A DNA stretch of 20,291 nt, taken from positions 1 to 20,291 of the forward strand of contig CABIVQ010000052.1 of NCBI GenBank assembly GCA_902362365.1. The letters run 5' to 3'. Source of the DNA: Clostridiaceae bacterium. GTDB lineage: Bacteria; Bacillota; Clostridia; Peptostreptococcales; Peptostreptococcaceae. Every line of letters begins with the position of its first letter. Position 1 is the first letter of the stretch. A program made the translations under genes and the position numbers. The notes under the pieces are model-generated. The model saw nothing but the letters and a program-made list of their open reading frames with translations. It made no database searches and had not been told where the DNA came from. Below, one piece after another: positions 5,969 through 13,222 of the stretch.

Positions 5969-6532
5969 ATGAAGAGTATATCTATCAAAAATATTTCATT
6001 AGTAGGTTTAGGAATAGCTATAAATGTAGTAGGTGCATTTATAGCATATACATTAAAATTACCAATATATCTGGATTCTATTGGAACTATACTTATTGCA
6101 GCAATATTAGGACCAAAATACGCGATGATATCTGGTGTTTTAGGTAGTTTAGTTAGTGGTATAACTTTTGATGTATATTCTCTATATTTTTCACCAGTAC
6201 AGATAACGACAGGTCTTCTTTCTGGAATTATGTTTAAAAAAGGCTTATTAAATGGAAGAAAAACTCCATTAGGAACTTTTATATTTGTATTACCAACATC
6301 AATAATTAGTGCAATGATTGCTGCTGTGGTATTTGGAGGTGTAACATCTTCAGGTTCATCATACATTGTTCAGGCTTTAGAGGTACTAAGTATAGGCAAT
6401 TTGTTCAGTAATATATTTTTAACTCAAATATTGACAGACTATATGGATAAGTTTATCGGTGTGGTTTTAGTTAATTTAGGCATAAATGCTATGCCAAAAA
6501 ATTTAAGGACATCTTTTATAGCTAGCAAGTAA
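5969..6532 (+). CDS. ECF transporter S component, likely queuosine/queuine uptake
   Basis: An integral membrane protein of 187 residues with about six hydrophobic segments (roughly 9-28, 33-50, 52-70, 72-92, 103-126, 140-170). The pattern Leu-Pro-Ile-Tyr-Leu-Asp-Ser-Ile-Gly-Thr near residue 32 and the later Gly-Pro-Lys-Tyr-Ala are typical of substrate-specific components of energy-coupling factor transporters. It must share the EcfA/EcfT energizing module encoded elsewhere. The gene starts one base after the queK stop, with AAAGGAG inside the queK end, so it is cotranscribed. Context points to import of queuosine or queuine (QrtT/QueT-type role), but substrate cannot be read from the sequence. 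Confidence 0.75.
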   Translation: MKSISIKNISLVGLGIAINVVGAFIAYTLKLPIYLDSIGTILIAAILGPKYAMISGVLGSLVSGITFDVYSLYFSPVQITTGLLSGIMFKKGLLNGRKTPLGTFIFVLPTSIISAMIAAVVFGGVTSSGSSYIVQALEVLSIGNLFSNIFLTQILTDYMDKFIGVVLVNLGINAMPKNLRTSFIASK

Positions 6533-6547
6533 GTAAGGAGATAAAAT

Positions 6548-7237
6548 ATGGATAGATACAGTACGATAGAAAATAAAAATCAGAGAGAGATTGTTTTACT
6601 TAAGGGATTTCCATGCGTATGGGGTAAATGCTCTTTTTGTGATTATATAGATGATAATTCAGATATAGAAGATGAAATAAATAGTATAAACTTTGAAGTT
6701 TTAGAGAATATAACAGGAAAATACAAGGTTTTAGAAGTTATAAACTCAGGAAGTTGTTTCGAAATACCAAAGGCTACATTAATAAGAATAAAAAAGATAA
6801 TAAAAGAAAAGAAAATAGAAAAATTATTCTTAGAAAGTCACTGGTGCTATAAAAATAAATTACAAGAGATGAGAGATTTTTTTGAAATACCTATAATATT
6901 TAAAATAGGAGTTGAGACATTTGATTATAATTTTAGAAATGTTGTTTTAAATAAAAATGCTAGATTTAAAAGTGTTGAAGAATTAAAGGAATATTTTGAT
7001 TCACCGTGTATGCTTGTTGGAATTATGGGACAGACAAAAGAGATGATTGACAATGACATGGATATAATTTTAAATAATTTTAACCATGCAACTATAAATG
7101 TTTTTGTTAATAATACGACGGATATAAAAAGAGATGAAGAACTTGTAGCTTGGTTTATTGAAAAATATAAATTCATAGATGAAAATACTGATTTTGAAGT
7201 ACTTTATAATAATACAGATTTTGGAGTTGGTGATTAA
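6548..7237 (+). CDS. queL: Radical SAM-like protein, probable queuine lyase QueL
   Basis: A 229-residue protein with ribosome site AAGGAGAT. The cluster-binding cysteines are Cys23, Cys28 and Cys31, spaced CX4CX2C rather than the canonical CX3CX2C, followed by Asp-Tyr. The remaining sequence alternates strands and helices as in a small partial TIM barrel; Asn-Ser-Gly-Ser-Cys near residue 65 and Gly-Val-Glu-Thr-Phe near 120 may contact S-adenosylmethionine. QueL of queuine salvage is a radical SAM lyase converting queuine to preQ1, which the tRNA guanine transglycosylase can then insert. Assignment rests on the three-gene neighbourhood, the riboswitch and the fold signature. A strong terminator follows. 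Confidence 0.75.
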   Translation: MDRYSTIENKNQREIVLLKGFPCVWGKCSFCDYIDDNSDIEDEINSINFEVLENITGKYKVLEVINSGSCFEIPKATLIRIKKIIKEKKIEKLFLESHWCYKNKLQEMRDFFEIPIIFKIGVETFDYNFRNVVLNKNARFKSVEELKEYFDSPCMLVGIMGQTKEMIDNDMDIILNNFNHATINVFVNNTTDIKRDEELVAWFIEKYKFIDENTDFEVLYNNTDFGVGD

Positions 7238-7250
7238 TATATGCTAGTAG

Positions 7251-7289
7251 AAAATGTATCAGAATAAAATTATTCTGATACATTTTTTT
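7251..7289 (+). terminator. Strong rho-independent terminator of the queK-ECF-queL operon
   Basis: A perfect 16-pair stem (7251-7266 with 7271-7286) with loop AAAT runs directly into a seven-T tract. It begins 14 bases after the queL stop and closes the operon. Confidence 0.95.
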
Positions 7290-7336
7290 GTATAAAAACA
7301 AAAATTGTTAAAAAATATAAAATTAATAAAATATAT

Positions 7337-7365
7337 TTGCCATGATATGCTTATTAATGTATTAT
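7337..7365 (+). promoter_or_regulatory. Sigma-A-type promoter for the HTH/RHH gene
   Basis: TTGCCA (7337-7342), 17 bases, then TATTAT (7360-7365), overlapped by TATAAT at 7363-7368. The spacing is ideal and it is the best match in the 278-bp gap. The leader to the next start codon would be about 145 bases; I see no strong hairpin in it. Confidence 0.55.
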
Positions 7366-7514
7366 AATTACTATGTATAACTATTTTTAATAAAATTGTA
7401 AGACAAGAAATGTTGATAAAAAAACAAAGTAAAATAGGAAAACATTTACATAAAGAGTATTGAATATCAAAATTAAAAGACAAAAAGATAAAGACGTGAC
7501 ATATGGAGGATAGT

Positions 7515-8150
7515 ATGAAAGGGAACGAAAGACTAGAAAAGTTTTTGCAACTTCAAAATAAAAATATTTCTTTTGAAAATATATCAAAAGAGATAGGGAT
7601 TAGTCCAGTTACATTAAGAAGATTTTTAAACAAGATGGGTTATAAGTCTGAAAATGGTAAATATGTTTTGACATCAGAAATAGAAAAAAATGAAATTGTT
7701 AAAACTAATAAAAAAGATAATAAAGGTTTATTAAATAAAAGGGCAACTAAAAAAACAACTAAAAAAGAGATGCAAATATCATTTGATAATTTAGAAGAAA
7801 AATCAAAAAAGGCAAATAATTCTAAAAAGAATAATGTATCTAAAATAAAATCTAAAAAAGATAGGAAAATAAATATTACTCAAGAGGATTTAGATAAAAT
7901 ATGCGAGGTATATGACTGGTATTTAGAAGTAAAAGACTATAAATCAATGAAGCCTAGAAAAACTTCTAATAAAAAAGATGTAATTATTGAAGATAAAGAA
8001 TTAAAAGATGTAAAGGGAACAAGTATAAAGGTAGATAAAAATACATGGGAAGAATTTGAAAGATTGTGTAGCAATTCAGAGTTTAGTAAACAACAAATAT
8101 TAACACAAGCTTTGAAAGACTTTATGAAAGAATATAAACATTTATTATAG
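7515..8150 (+). CDS. DNA-binding protein, HTH plus lysine-rich linker plus C-terminal RHH-like helix pair
   Basis: The true start is ATG 7515, five bases after GGAGG; an upstream ATG at 7503 overlaps that ribosome site. The protein has 211 residues. Residues 5-45 form a helix-turn-helix (Ile-Ser-Lys-Glu-Ile-Gly-Ile-Ser-Pro-Val-Thr-Leu-Arg-Arg). Residues about 55-120 are an extremely lysine-rich, low-complexity linker. Residues about 165-211 run strand (Thr-Ser-Ile-Lys-Val) - helix - Phe-Ser-Lys-Gln-Gln-Ile - helix, the plan of a ribbon-helix-helix or MobC-like module. Two DNA-binding ends joined by a polycationic linker suggest a bridging or nucleoid-associated role, or a local regulator of the lipoprotein and two-component genes that follow. 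Family not recognised. Confidence 0.75.
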   Translation: MKGNERLEKFLQLQNKNISFENISKEIGISPVTLRRFLNKMGYKSENGKYVLTSEIEKNEIVKTNKKDNKGLLNKRATKKTTKKEMQISFDNLEEKSKKANNSKKNNVSKIKSKKDRKINITQEDLDKICEVYDWYLEVKDYKSMKPRKTSNKKDVIIEDKELKDVKGTSIKVDKNTWEEFERLCSNSEFSKQQILTQALKDFMKEYKHLL

Positions 8151-8213
8151 TAAATATTTTTTATTATAAAATATGCTAATTAAATAGATGCAAAATATGA
8201 GGTGCATAATAAT

Positions 8214-9020
8214 ATGAAAAATATACTAAAAATATTACTACTAATAATAACAATAATAGGATTAGTAGCATGTAAAGGAAATAAAATACAAAATAATGGC
8301 GAAGTACTTTTAAATGGTTCATTAGTAAAAAAAGACGAGGCTAAAGCTTTACAAATTGAGGCATTTGATGAGTATACTAGGGATTCTAATGGAGTTGTTG
8401 TAAATAGAGTAGAAAACATAGCAAACTTTGATGTATCTAATATCTGGATAGTATACAATGAATTAGATAAAGAAGGCAAGATTATTTCAGAATCGAAAAT
8501 GTTTTTAGATATGACTTTAAATCCAGGAGATATTTTCAATGCTAGTTTTAAATTAAAGGAGTCGGGAGAGAATATAAGTATTACTTCTTATGAATATATG
8601 ACTTCTGAAGAAGATGTTACTATTAATTTAAAAGATGGTAGTGTGTACTCAGTTAATATTGATGATAAAGAAGAAGATAGTAGCCCTTACGAAGTTTTAG
8701 CTTTTTCAGATGCAAAAAAAGTTGATGATGCAGATGATGGAGATACTTACATTGTAAAGGTGAAAAATAACTCTTCAAAAAGTCTAGGAAATATAACTTT
8801 GAAAATAGGAGAAATTAATTCAAAGAAAGAATATATAGGTGTAAATCATGAGTCTTCATACTCAGCTTTAAAACCATTACAAGAAGCTGAAATTATGATA
8901 AAAGTATCAAATCATACAGAGAAAATAAAAGTAATAGGTTATGTTTATGATGATATAGATGAAAAATCAAATATTGATATTGATTTAACATCTCATAAAG
9001 CTCAGATAAATAAAAACTAA
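8214..9020 (+). CDS. Two-domain secreted lipoprotein upstream of a two-component system
   Basis: The start is ATG 8214, behind GAGGTG; a GTG at 8202 is part of that ribosome site. The protein has 268 residues with signal Met-Lys-Asn-Ile and lipobox Leu-Val-Ala-Cys (Cys20). The mature part contains two similar beta-sandwich units, residues about 45-145 and about 160-260. Each has a strand pattern of the type Asn-Ile-X-Asn-Phe/Lys-X-Val followed by Leu-X-Pro-Gly/Leu-X-Pro-Leu, as in FxLyD-type domains. It lies just upstream of the response regulator/kinase pair. In C. difficile a lipoprotein in the same position (CD1687) has been reported to bind DNA and promote bile-salt-induced biofilm. Orthology is suggested by position only. 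It is probably exposed on the outer membrane face, where it might sense or bind a ligand for the kinase. Confidence 0.8.
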   Translation: MKNILKILLLIITIIGLVACKGNKIQNNGEVLLNGSLVKKDEAKALQIEAFDEYTRDSNGVVVNRVENIANFDVSNIWIVYNELDKEGKIISESKMFLDMTLNPGDIFNASFKLKESGENISITSYEYMTSEEDVTINLKDGSVYSVNIDDKEEDSSPYEVLAFSDAKKVDDADDGDTYIVKVKNNSSKSLGNITLKIGEINSKKEYIGVNHESSYSALKPLQEAEIMIKVSNHTEKIKVIGYVYDDIDEKSNIDIDLTSHKAQINKN

Positions 9021-9099
9021 GATATATTTGATTTAAAAATAGTATAATATTTGTGTTTATCACGAATAATAAGTTATATCTTTATAAGGGGGTATAAAT

Positions 9100-9279
9100 A
9101 TGAATGATGATAAGCACAATCAATATGAATTGGATTATGAGCAGTTAAATTCACTATTAGCTAATCCAGAGTTTGCTAGTTGGTATTTTGAAAAAATGTC
9201 AGACAAGACAAATGAAGATGTGAGTATAAGTGATTTTGTTGATATACTAACAAATTACTCAAATAATCAATTACAATAA
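9100..9279 (+). CDS. Small acidic cytoplasmic protein (59 aa)
   Basis: A 59-residue frame with ribosome site AAGGGGG and ATG at 9100. The sequence is acidic, with Asn-, Asp- and Glu-rich stretches and an aromatic patch Phe-Ala-Ser-Trp-Tyr-Phe-Glu near residue 25. No signal or membrane segment is present. A terminator follows 17 bases after the stop, so the gene looks real and separately ended before the two-component operon. Function is unknown; a small regulator or adaptor is conceivable. Confidence 0.7.
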   Translation: MNDDKHNQYELDYEQLNSLLANPEFASWYFEKMSDKTNEDVSISDFVDILTNYSNNQLQ

Positions 9280-9296
9280 GAATAAAACAATAAGAT

Positions 9297-9348
9297 GGCA
9301 TGATTAATGTAGCTTTATAATATATTAAATCATGCCTTTTTAATTTTT
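9297..9348 (+). terminator. Rho-independent terminator
   Basis: GGCATGATT (9297-9305) pairs perfectly with AATCATGCC (9328-9336) across a 22-base loop and is followed by TTTTTAATTTTT. It ends the lipoprotein/small acidic protein transcript ahead of the response-regulator gene. Confidence 0.85.
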
Positions 9349-9411
9349 GTATTAAAATATAATAAATAAAGAGTTATAATATATTTTAAGAAGCAATAAT
9401 GGGAGGATAAC

Positions 9412-10083
9412 ATGAAGATATTAGTAGTTGAAGACAATAAAAAGCTCTTAGAAGGTATAGTAAAAGAAATCAGTAGTCACTTTCAATGTGAAAGCTGTGA
9501 AGATGGAGAAGAGGCTTTATATTTGATAAAACAAGATATATATGATCTAGTAGTATTAGATTTAATGCTACCAAATCTAAATGGATTAGATATATTAAAA
9601 AAAATGAGAGATAATTACATAGATACACCAGTGATAATTTTAACTGCAAAAGAATCATTAGATGATAAGGTTGGAGCATTCTCAATAGGTGCAAATGATT
9701 ACCTAACGAAACCATTTTATATGGAAGAATTAATAGCGAGGATATATGCAATATTAAGAACTAATGGAAAAATAAATGATAAAAATAGTTTAGATTTTAA
9801 AGACTTACACTTAGATCTTAGTAAAAAGAGAGTATTCATAAATGGAGATGAAATAAATCTTCAAAATAAACAATTTGGCTTGTTGGAATACTTCTTATTG
9901 AATAAAGGTACAATTTTATTAAAAGAACAGATATATGATAGAATATGGGGAGTAGAATCAGATGCTACTATTGAAATTGTTGAGGTCTATGTAAGTAATT
10001 TAAGGAAAAAATTAGGGAAATACGGATATGATAAATACATAAAGACTAAACGTAAGGTAGGATATATGTTTGATGATAAATAA
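9412..10083 (+). CDS. OmpR/PhoB-family response regulator
   Basis: A full-length response regulator of 223 residues. The receiver domain (1 to about 118) has acidic pocket Glu7-Asp8, phospho-acceptor Asp50 in Val-Leu-Asp-Leu-Met-Leu-Pro, the switch Thr in Ile-Leu-Thr-Ala-Lys and the conserved Lys in Leu-Thr-Lys-Pro-Phe. The winged-helix effector domain (about 126-223) contains the expected Gln-Phe-Gly-Leu-Leu-Glu-Tyr and Arg-Lys-Lys-Leu segments and ends in Thr-Lys-Arg-Lys-Val-Gly-Tyr-Met-Phe. The ribosome site is GGGAGGAT. The kinase gene overlaps its 3' end, so the two are translated together. In C. difficile the matching pair beside trxAB is CD1688-CD1689, to my recollection. Target genes are unknown, with the upstream lipoprotein a natural candidate. 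Confidence 0.93.
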   Translation: MKILVVEDNKKLLEGIVKEISSHFQCESCEDGEEALYLIKQDIYDLVVLDLMLPNLNGLDILKKMRDNYIDTPVIILTAKESLDDKVGAFSIGANDYLTKPFYMEELIARIYAILRTNGKINDKNSLDFKDLHLDLSKKRVFINGDEINLQNKQFGLLEYFLLNKGTILLKEQIYDRIWGVESDATIEIVEVYVSNLRKKLGKYGYDKYIKTKRKVGYMFDDK

Positions 10084-11302
10084 AAATGTATTTACTGATA
10101 CAAAGCAAAGATTAATAAAAATAAATTTACTTGTTGTTGGGGGATTTTTACTGATATTTTCAATTTTTATATTCTTCTATTTTAAAGAACTTACATATAC
10201 TAATATAGATAGTAAAATAGAGGAAGAATTAGAATCAATAAGTGTACAATTTAATAGAAGTTCAATGTTTAATCCTATTATTCTTGAAGATCCAAGAAAT
10301 ATGGTTTATGTATATGAAAATGGAACAATAAGATATTATACTGAAAATAGATATTTTGAAAATATCTATCCTGAAATAAATAATTCTAAAAAGGATACTT
10401 TCTTTACATGGTTGAATAATGGTTATACATTTAGAGTACTTAATTTAAATATTGGAAAATACACTATTGAAATAATAAGAAATATAGATTCTGAAATAAG
10501 TTCATTAAAACAACTTGTGTTTTCACTGATTATAGGAATATTAATATCATTAATAGTAGCGTACTTTATAGCTATATATCTTACAAAAAAAGCATTAGTT
10601 CCTATAGAAACTGCATGGAATAATCAGGCTAAGTTTATACAAGATGCCTCACATGAGCTCAGAACACCAATTTCTATAATATCATCAAAACTAGAAGGTA
10701 TGTTAAAACATCCAGAAAATACAGTAAATGATGAAGTTGAGACAGTAGCTGATGCTATGAGAGAAACAAGAAGAATGAAAAAGATTATAAATGATTTATT
10801 ATCACTTACTAAGGAAGACTATATATCAACAATGAATTTTGAAAATATAGATATAGAAAATGTTGTATATGAAATATATAGAGATTATGAAGAAATAGCA
10901 GAAATGCAGGATAAAAAGTTTATTTTTAAGAGTGAATTAGAGAATAAAATAATAGTTACGGATAAAAATAAATTAAGACAATTAGTTTTAATTTTTGTAG
11001 ATAATGCATTTAAATACACTAATGAGTACGATGGTATATTCATAAATCTTAAGGAAGAAGATAATAATATAAAATTGTCTATAAAGGATACTGGTATAGG
11101 AATCAAGGAAGATGAAATAAAATATGTTTTTGATAGATTCTTTAGAGGTGATGATGTAAGGAGTCAAGATATAGATGGCTCAGGAATTGGACTTTCTATA
11201 GCTAAAATGCTTAGCATTAATTTGAAATATGAAATTAATGTTGATTCTAAGGTTGGAGAATATACAGTATTTGAAATAAAAATACCTAAGGTTAAAAAAT
11301 AA
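10073..11302 (+). CDS. Membrane sensor histidine kinase
   Basis: Start ATG 10073 overlaps the regulator gene by 11 bases (409 residues). Transmembrane helix 1 is at about 17-38, an outside sensor domain at about 39-147 and transmembrane helix 2 at about 148-170. Only about 20 residues separate TM2 from the H-box Asp-Ala-Ser-His-Glu-Leu-Arg-Thr-Pro with phospho-acceptor His194, so a normal HAMP domain is missing or very short. The N-box (Asp-Asn-Ala-Phe-Lys-Tyr), G1 (Asp-Thr-Gly-Ile-Gly-Ile), F-box (Phe-Asp-Arg-Phe-Phe-Arg) and G2 (Gly-Ser-Gly-Ile-Gly-Leu) are all intact. It phosphorylates the adjacent regulator in response to an unknown envelope signal. Of 11303-11439, only AT-rich promoter-like boxes (several TATAAT) can be said. 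Confidence 0.93.
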   Translation: MINKNVFTDTKQRLIKINLLVVGGFLLIFSIFIFFYFKELTYTNIDSKIEEELESISVQFNRSSMFNPIILEDPRNMVYVYENGTIRYYTENRYFENIYPEINNSKKDTFFTWLNNGYTFRVLNLNIGKYTIEIIRNIDSEISSLKQLVFSLIIGILISLIVAYFIAIYLTKKALVPIETAWNNQAKFIQDASHELRTPISIISSKLEGMLKHPENTVNDEVETVADAMRETRRMKKIINDLLSLTKEDYISTMNFENIDIENVVYEIYRDYEEIAEMQDKKFIFKSELENKIIVTDKNKLRQLVLIFVDNAFKYTNEYDGIFINLKEEDNNIKLSIKDTGIGIKEDEIKYVFDRFFRGDDVRSQDIDGSGIGLSIAKMLSINLKYEINVDSKVGEYTVFEIKIPKVKK

Positions 11303-11439
11303 ATTAAAAAAATTTGATTTGTTAGATAATTCATGGGTATAATTGTATTAACAAAATTTAGAGATTTTTATAAAATATAATAACTATATTAAGAAAATAT
11401 CATAATATAATTATAGAGAAGAACTAGGAGGAAATTAAT

Positions 11440-11757
11440 ATGGCTAAAATAATAAAAACATCAGAATTCAGAAGTGAAGTAGAGGAAAAACAAGGAGTAG
11501 TTGTAGTAGACTTTTTTGCAACTTGGTGTGGGCCTTGTAAAATGTTAGCACCAGTATTTGAAGCATTAGGTACAGAAATGGATGGTAAGGCTAAGTTCTT
11601 TAAATTAGATGTAGACCAAAGTTTAGAAATAGCTCAACAATTTAGTGTATCAACAGTTCCAACAATGATAATATTTAAGGATGGTAAAGTAGTAGACAAA
11701 ATGATAGGATTTATACCTAAGGAACAAATAAAGGCTAAGGTTGAATCTTACTTATAA
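11440..11757 (+). CDS. trxA: Thioredoxin
   Basis: A complete thioredoxin of 105 residues with ribosome site AGGAGG. The active site Trp-Cys-Gly-Pro-Cys has redox cysteines 30 and 33, preceded by Val-Asp-Phe-Phe-Ala-Thr. The cis-proline loop Ser-Thr-Val-Pro-Thr is in the usual place near residue 74, and Phe-Lys-Asp-Gly-Lys-Val follows. It reduces disulfides in cytoplasmic proteins. The reductase gene begins 18 bases after its stop, so the pair is one operon. Confidence 0.97.
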   Translation: MAKIIKTSEFRSEVEEKQGVVVVDFFATWCGPCKMLAPVFEALGTEMDGKAKFFKLDVDQSLEIAQQFSVSTVPTMIIFKDGKVVDKMIGFIPKEQIKAKVESYL

Positions 11758-11775
11758 AAAATGATAGGTGATATT

Positions 11776-12684
11776 ATGAGATATGATATAGCGATAGTAG
11801 GTACTGGACCTGCAGGATTATCAGCAGCTATAAATGCCAAAATTAGAAATAAAAATATTATAGTATTTGGAAATGAGAATTTAAGTAATAAGCTTACCAA
11901 AGCACCTTCGATAGACAACTATTTAGGGTTTTATGATATAAGTGGAGTAGATTTAAAAGATAAATTTTTGGAACATGTAAAAAGTTTAGATATTGAGATA
12001 TGTGAAAAAAGAATAAATAACATTTACTCTATGGGTGATTACTTTGCATTAATGTCTAGTGATTCTATGTACGAAGCAACTACAGTTATATTAGCAACTG
12101 GAGTAGAATATGGTAAGCCTATTAAGGGTGAAGAAGAATTTCTAGGTAAAGGAGTAGGGTATTGTGCAACTTGTGATGCTCCTTTATATAGAGATAAAAA
12201 AGTAGCTATAATAGGATACAATAAAGAATCAGAAGAAGAAGCTAATTTCTTAAGTGAAATTGCATCTAAAACTTATTTTATACCAATGTATAAAAATGAA
12301 TCATTAATGAGAGGTAATCACGAACTAGATACTTCAATAGAAGTTATAAATGATAGACCTATTCAAATACAAGGAGAAACTCTTGTAAATAAAGTATCTT
12401 TCAAAGAGAAGGATATTGATGTAGATGGAGTTTTTGTAATAAAAGATAGTGCCTCATTAAAATCCCTTGTACCTGGTCTTTATACTGATGGGCCTCACGT
12501 AATAGTAGATATTAATATGAAGACAAATATAGAGGGATGCTTTGCTTGTGGTGATTGCGCAGGAAAGCCGTACTCGTATATTAAGTCGGCAGGTCAAGGT
12601 CAAATTGCTGCATTAAATGCAGTATCTTATTTAGATAAGTTAAAAATGGAAGCAAGAAAAAAAGAAAAATTAGAGCAAAAATAA
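11776..12684 (+). CDS. trxB: Thioredoxin reductase-like flavoprotein lacking NADPH signatures (FFTR-type)
   Basis: I start at ATG 11776 (302 residues), behind AGGTGAT; an ATG at 11761 gives five extra residues. The FAD site Gly9-Thr-Gly-Pro-Ala-Gly14 and the C-terminal Gly-Asp-Cys-Ala-Gly FAD segment are present, as is the redox pair Cys-Ala-Thr-Cys (130/133). In NADPH-dependent enzymes the next strand reads Gly-Gly-Gly-Asp/Asn-Ser/Thr-Ala and is followed by His-Arg-Arg. Here it reads Ile-Ile-Gly-Tyr-Asn-Lys-Glu-Ser, and no His-Arg-Arg appears. The same losses define the ferredoxin-dependent flavin thioredoxin reductases of clostridia. It should therefore reduce TrxA with electrons from ferredoxin rather than NADPH; this is inferred from the motifs. 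Confidence 0.9.
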   Translation: MRYDIAIVGTGPAGLSAAINAKIRNKNIIVFGNENLSNKLTKAPSIDNYLGFYDISGVDLKDKFLEHVKSLDIEICEKRINNIYSMGDYFALMSSDSMYEATTVILATGVEYGKPIKGEEEFLGKGVGYCATCDAPLYRDKKVAIIGYNKESEEEANFLSEIASKTYFIPMYKNESLMRGNHELDTSIEVINDRPIQIQGETLVNKVSFKEKDIDVDGVFVIKDSASLKSLVPGLYTDGPHVIVDINMKTNIEGCFACGDCAGKPYSYIKSAGQGQIAALNAVSYLDKLKMEARKKEKLEQK

Positions 12685-12707
12685 ATATAGATAATTAAGT
12701 TATTTTA

Positions 12708-12757
12708 AAAGATGTAAAGATAAATTTTAAAAAATTTACTTTATATCTTTTTTTATT
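12708..12757 (+). terminator. Rho-independent terminator after trxB
   Basis: AAAGATGTAAAG (12708-12719) pairs with CTTTATATCTTT (12739-12750, one G-U) and the stem continues inward through TAAATTTT/AAAATTTA. A T-rich tract follows. It separates the trxAB operon from the ArsR operon. Confidence 0.8.
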
Positions 12758-12784
12758 TATTTTTTAAGATATTTTTAATAAGCC

Positions 12785-12833
12785 TTGATAAAATTAATTA
12801 AGAGTATTACACTTTAATTAAGTAAATACTTAA
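12785..12833 (+). promoter_or_regulatory. Promoter and palindromic operator of the ArsR-family operon
   Basis: TTGATA (12785-12790) and TACACT (12808-12813) are 17 bases apart. Five bases after the -10 lies a perfect palindrome, TTAAGTA-AA-TACTTAA (12818-12833), spanning the probable start of transcription. ArsR/SmtB regulators bind such palindromes over the promoter and release them on metal binding, so autorepression is likely. Confidence 0.6.
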
Positions 12834-12849
12834 CTAGAAGAGGTGATAC

Positions 12850-13221
12850 ATGGAAAATATAAGTAAAGTATTTAAGGCCTTAAGTGATGAAACTAGACTT
12901 AATATATTAGTCTTAGCATCTAAGAGAAATATATGCCAAAAAGGAATATCTAAGTTTCTAGGCATATCAGATTCAGCTGTATCACAACATATAAAAATAC
13001 TTAAAGAAGCTGGAATACTTAAGGGTATTAAAGAAGGTTACTTTGTATTTTATAGTGTTGATAAAGAAGCTTTTAATCAATGTGTATCATTTATTAATTT
13101 TATTAAAGGAGATCCAATAGATATTTTTATCGAAAATGAGAATTTAAATTCTATAAATAATATTGGATGTAAGAGTAATTGTAAATCAATAAATAAGTGT
13201 TGTAAAAAGGGAGGATTTTAA
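12850..13221 (+). CDS. ArsR/SmtB-family regulator with cysteine-rich tail
   Basis: A 123-residue winged-helix repressor with ribosome site AGAGGTGAT. It contains the family signature Ala-Leu-Ser-Asp-Glu-Thr-Arg-Leu-Asn-Ile-Leu (residues 10-20), a recognition helix Ser-Asp-Ser-Ala-Val-Ser-Gln-His-Ile-Lys-Ile-Leu and a wing Gly-Tyr-Phe-Val-Phe-Tyr. Cys29 lies in the second helix region, and the tail carries Cys107, Cys111, Cys117 and Cys118, which could form a thiol metal site. It probably senses a soft or transition metal, or redox state, and represses its own operon through the palindrome at 12818. The NifX-like gene starts one base after its stop. The sensed ligand is unknown. Confidence 0.85.
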   Translation: MENISKVFKALSDETRLNILVLASKRNICQKGISKFLGISDSAVSQHIKILKEAGILKGIKEGYFVFYSVDKEAFNQCVSFINFIKGDPIDIFIENENLNSINNIGCKSNCKSINKCCKKGGF

Positions 13222-13222
13222 A

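Noticed and set aside
5947..6366. 139-codon minus-strand frame opposite the ECF component
   Set aside because: It is antisense to a clear membrane-protein gene in the middle of an operon and has no start signal.
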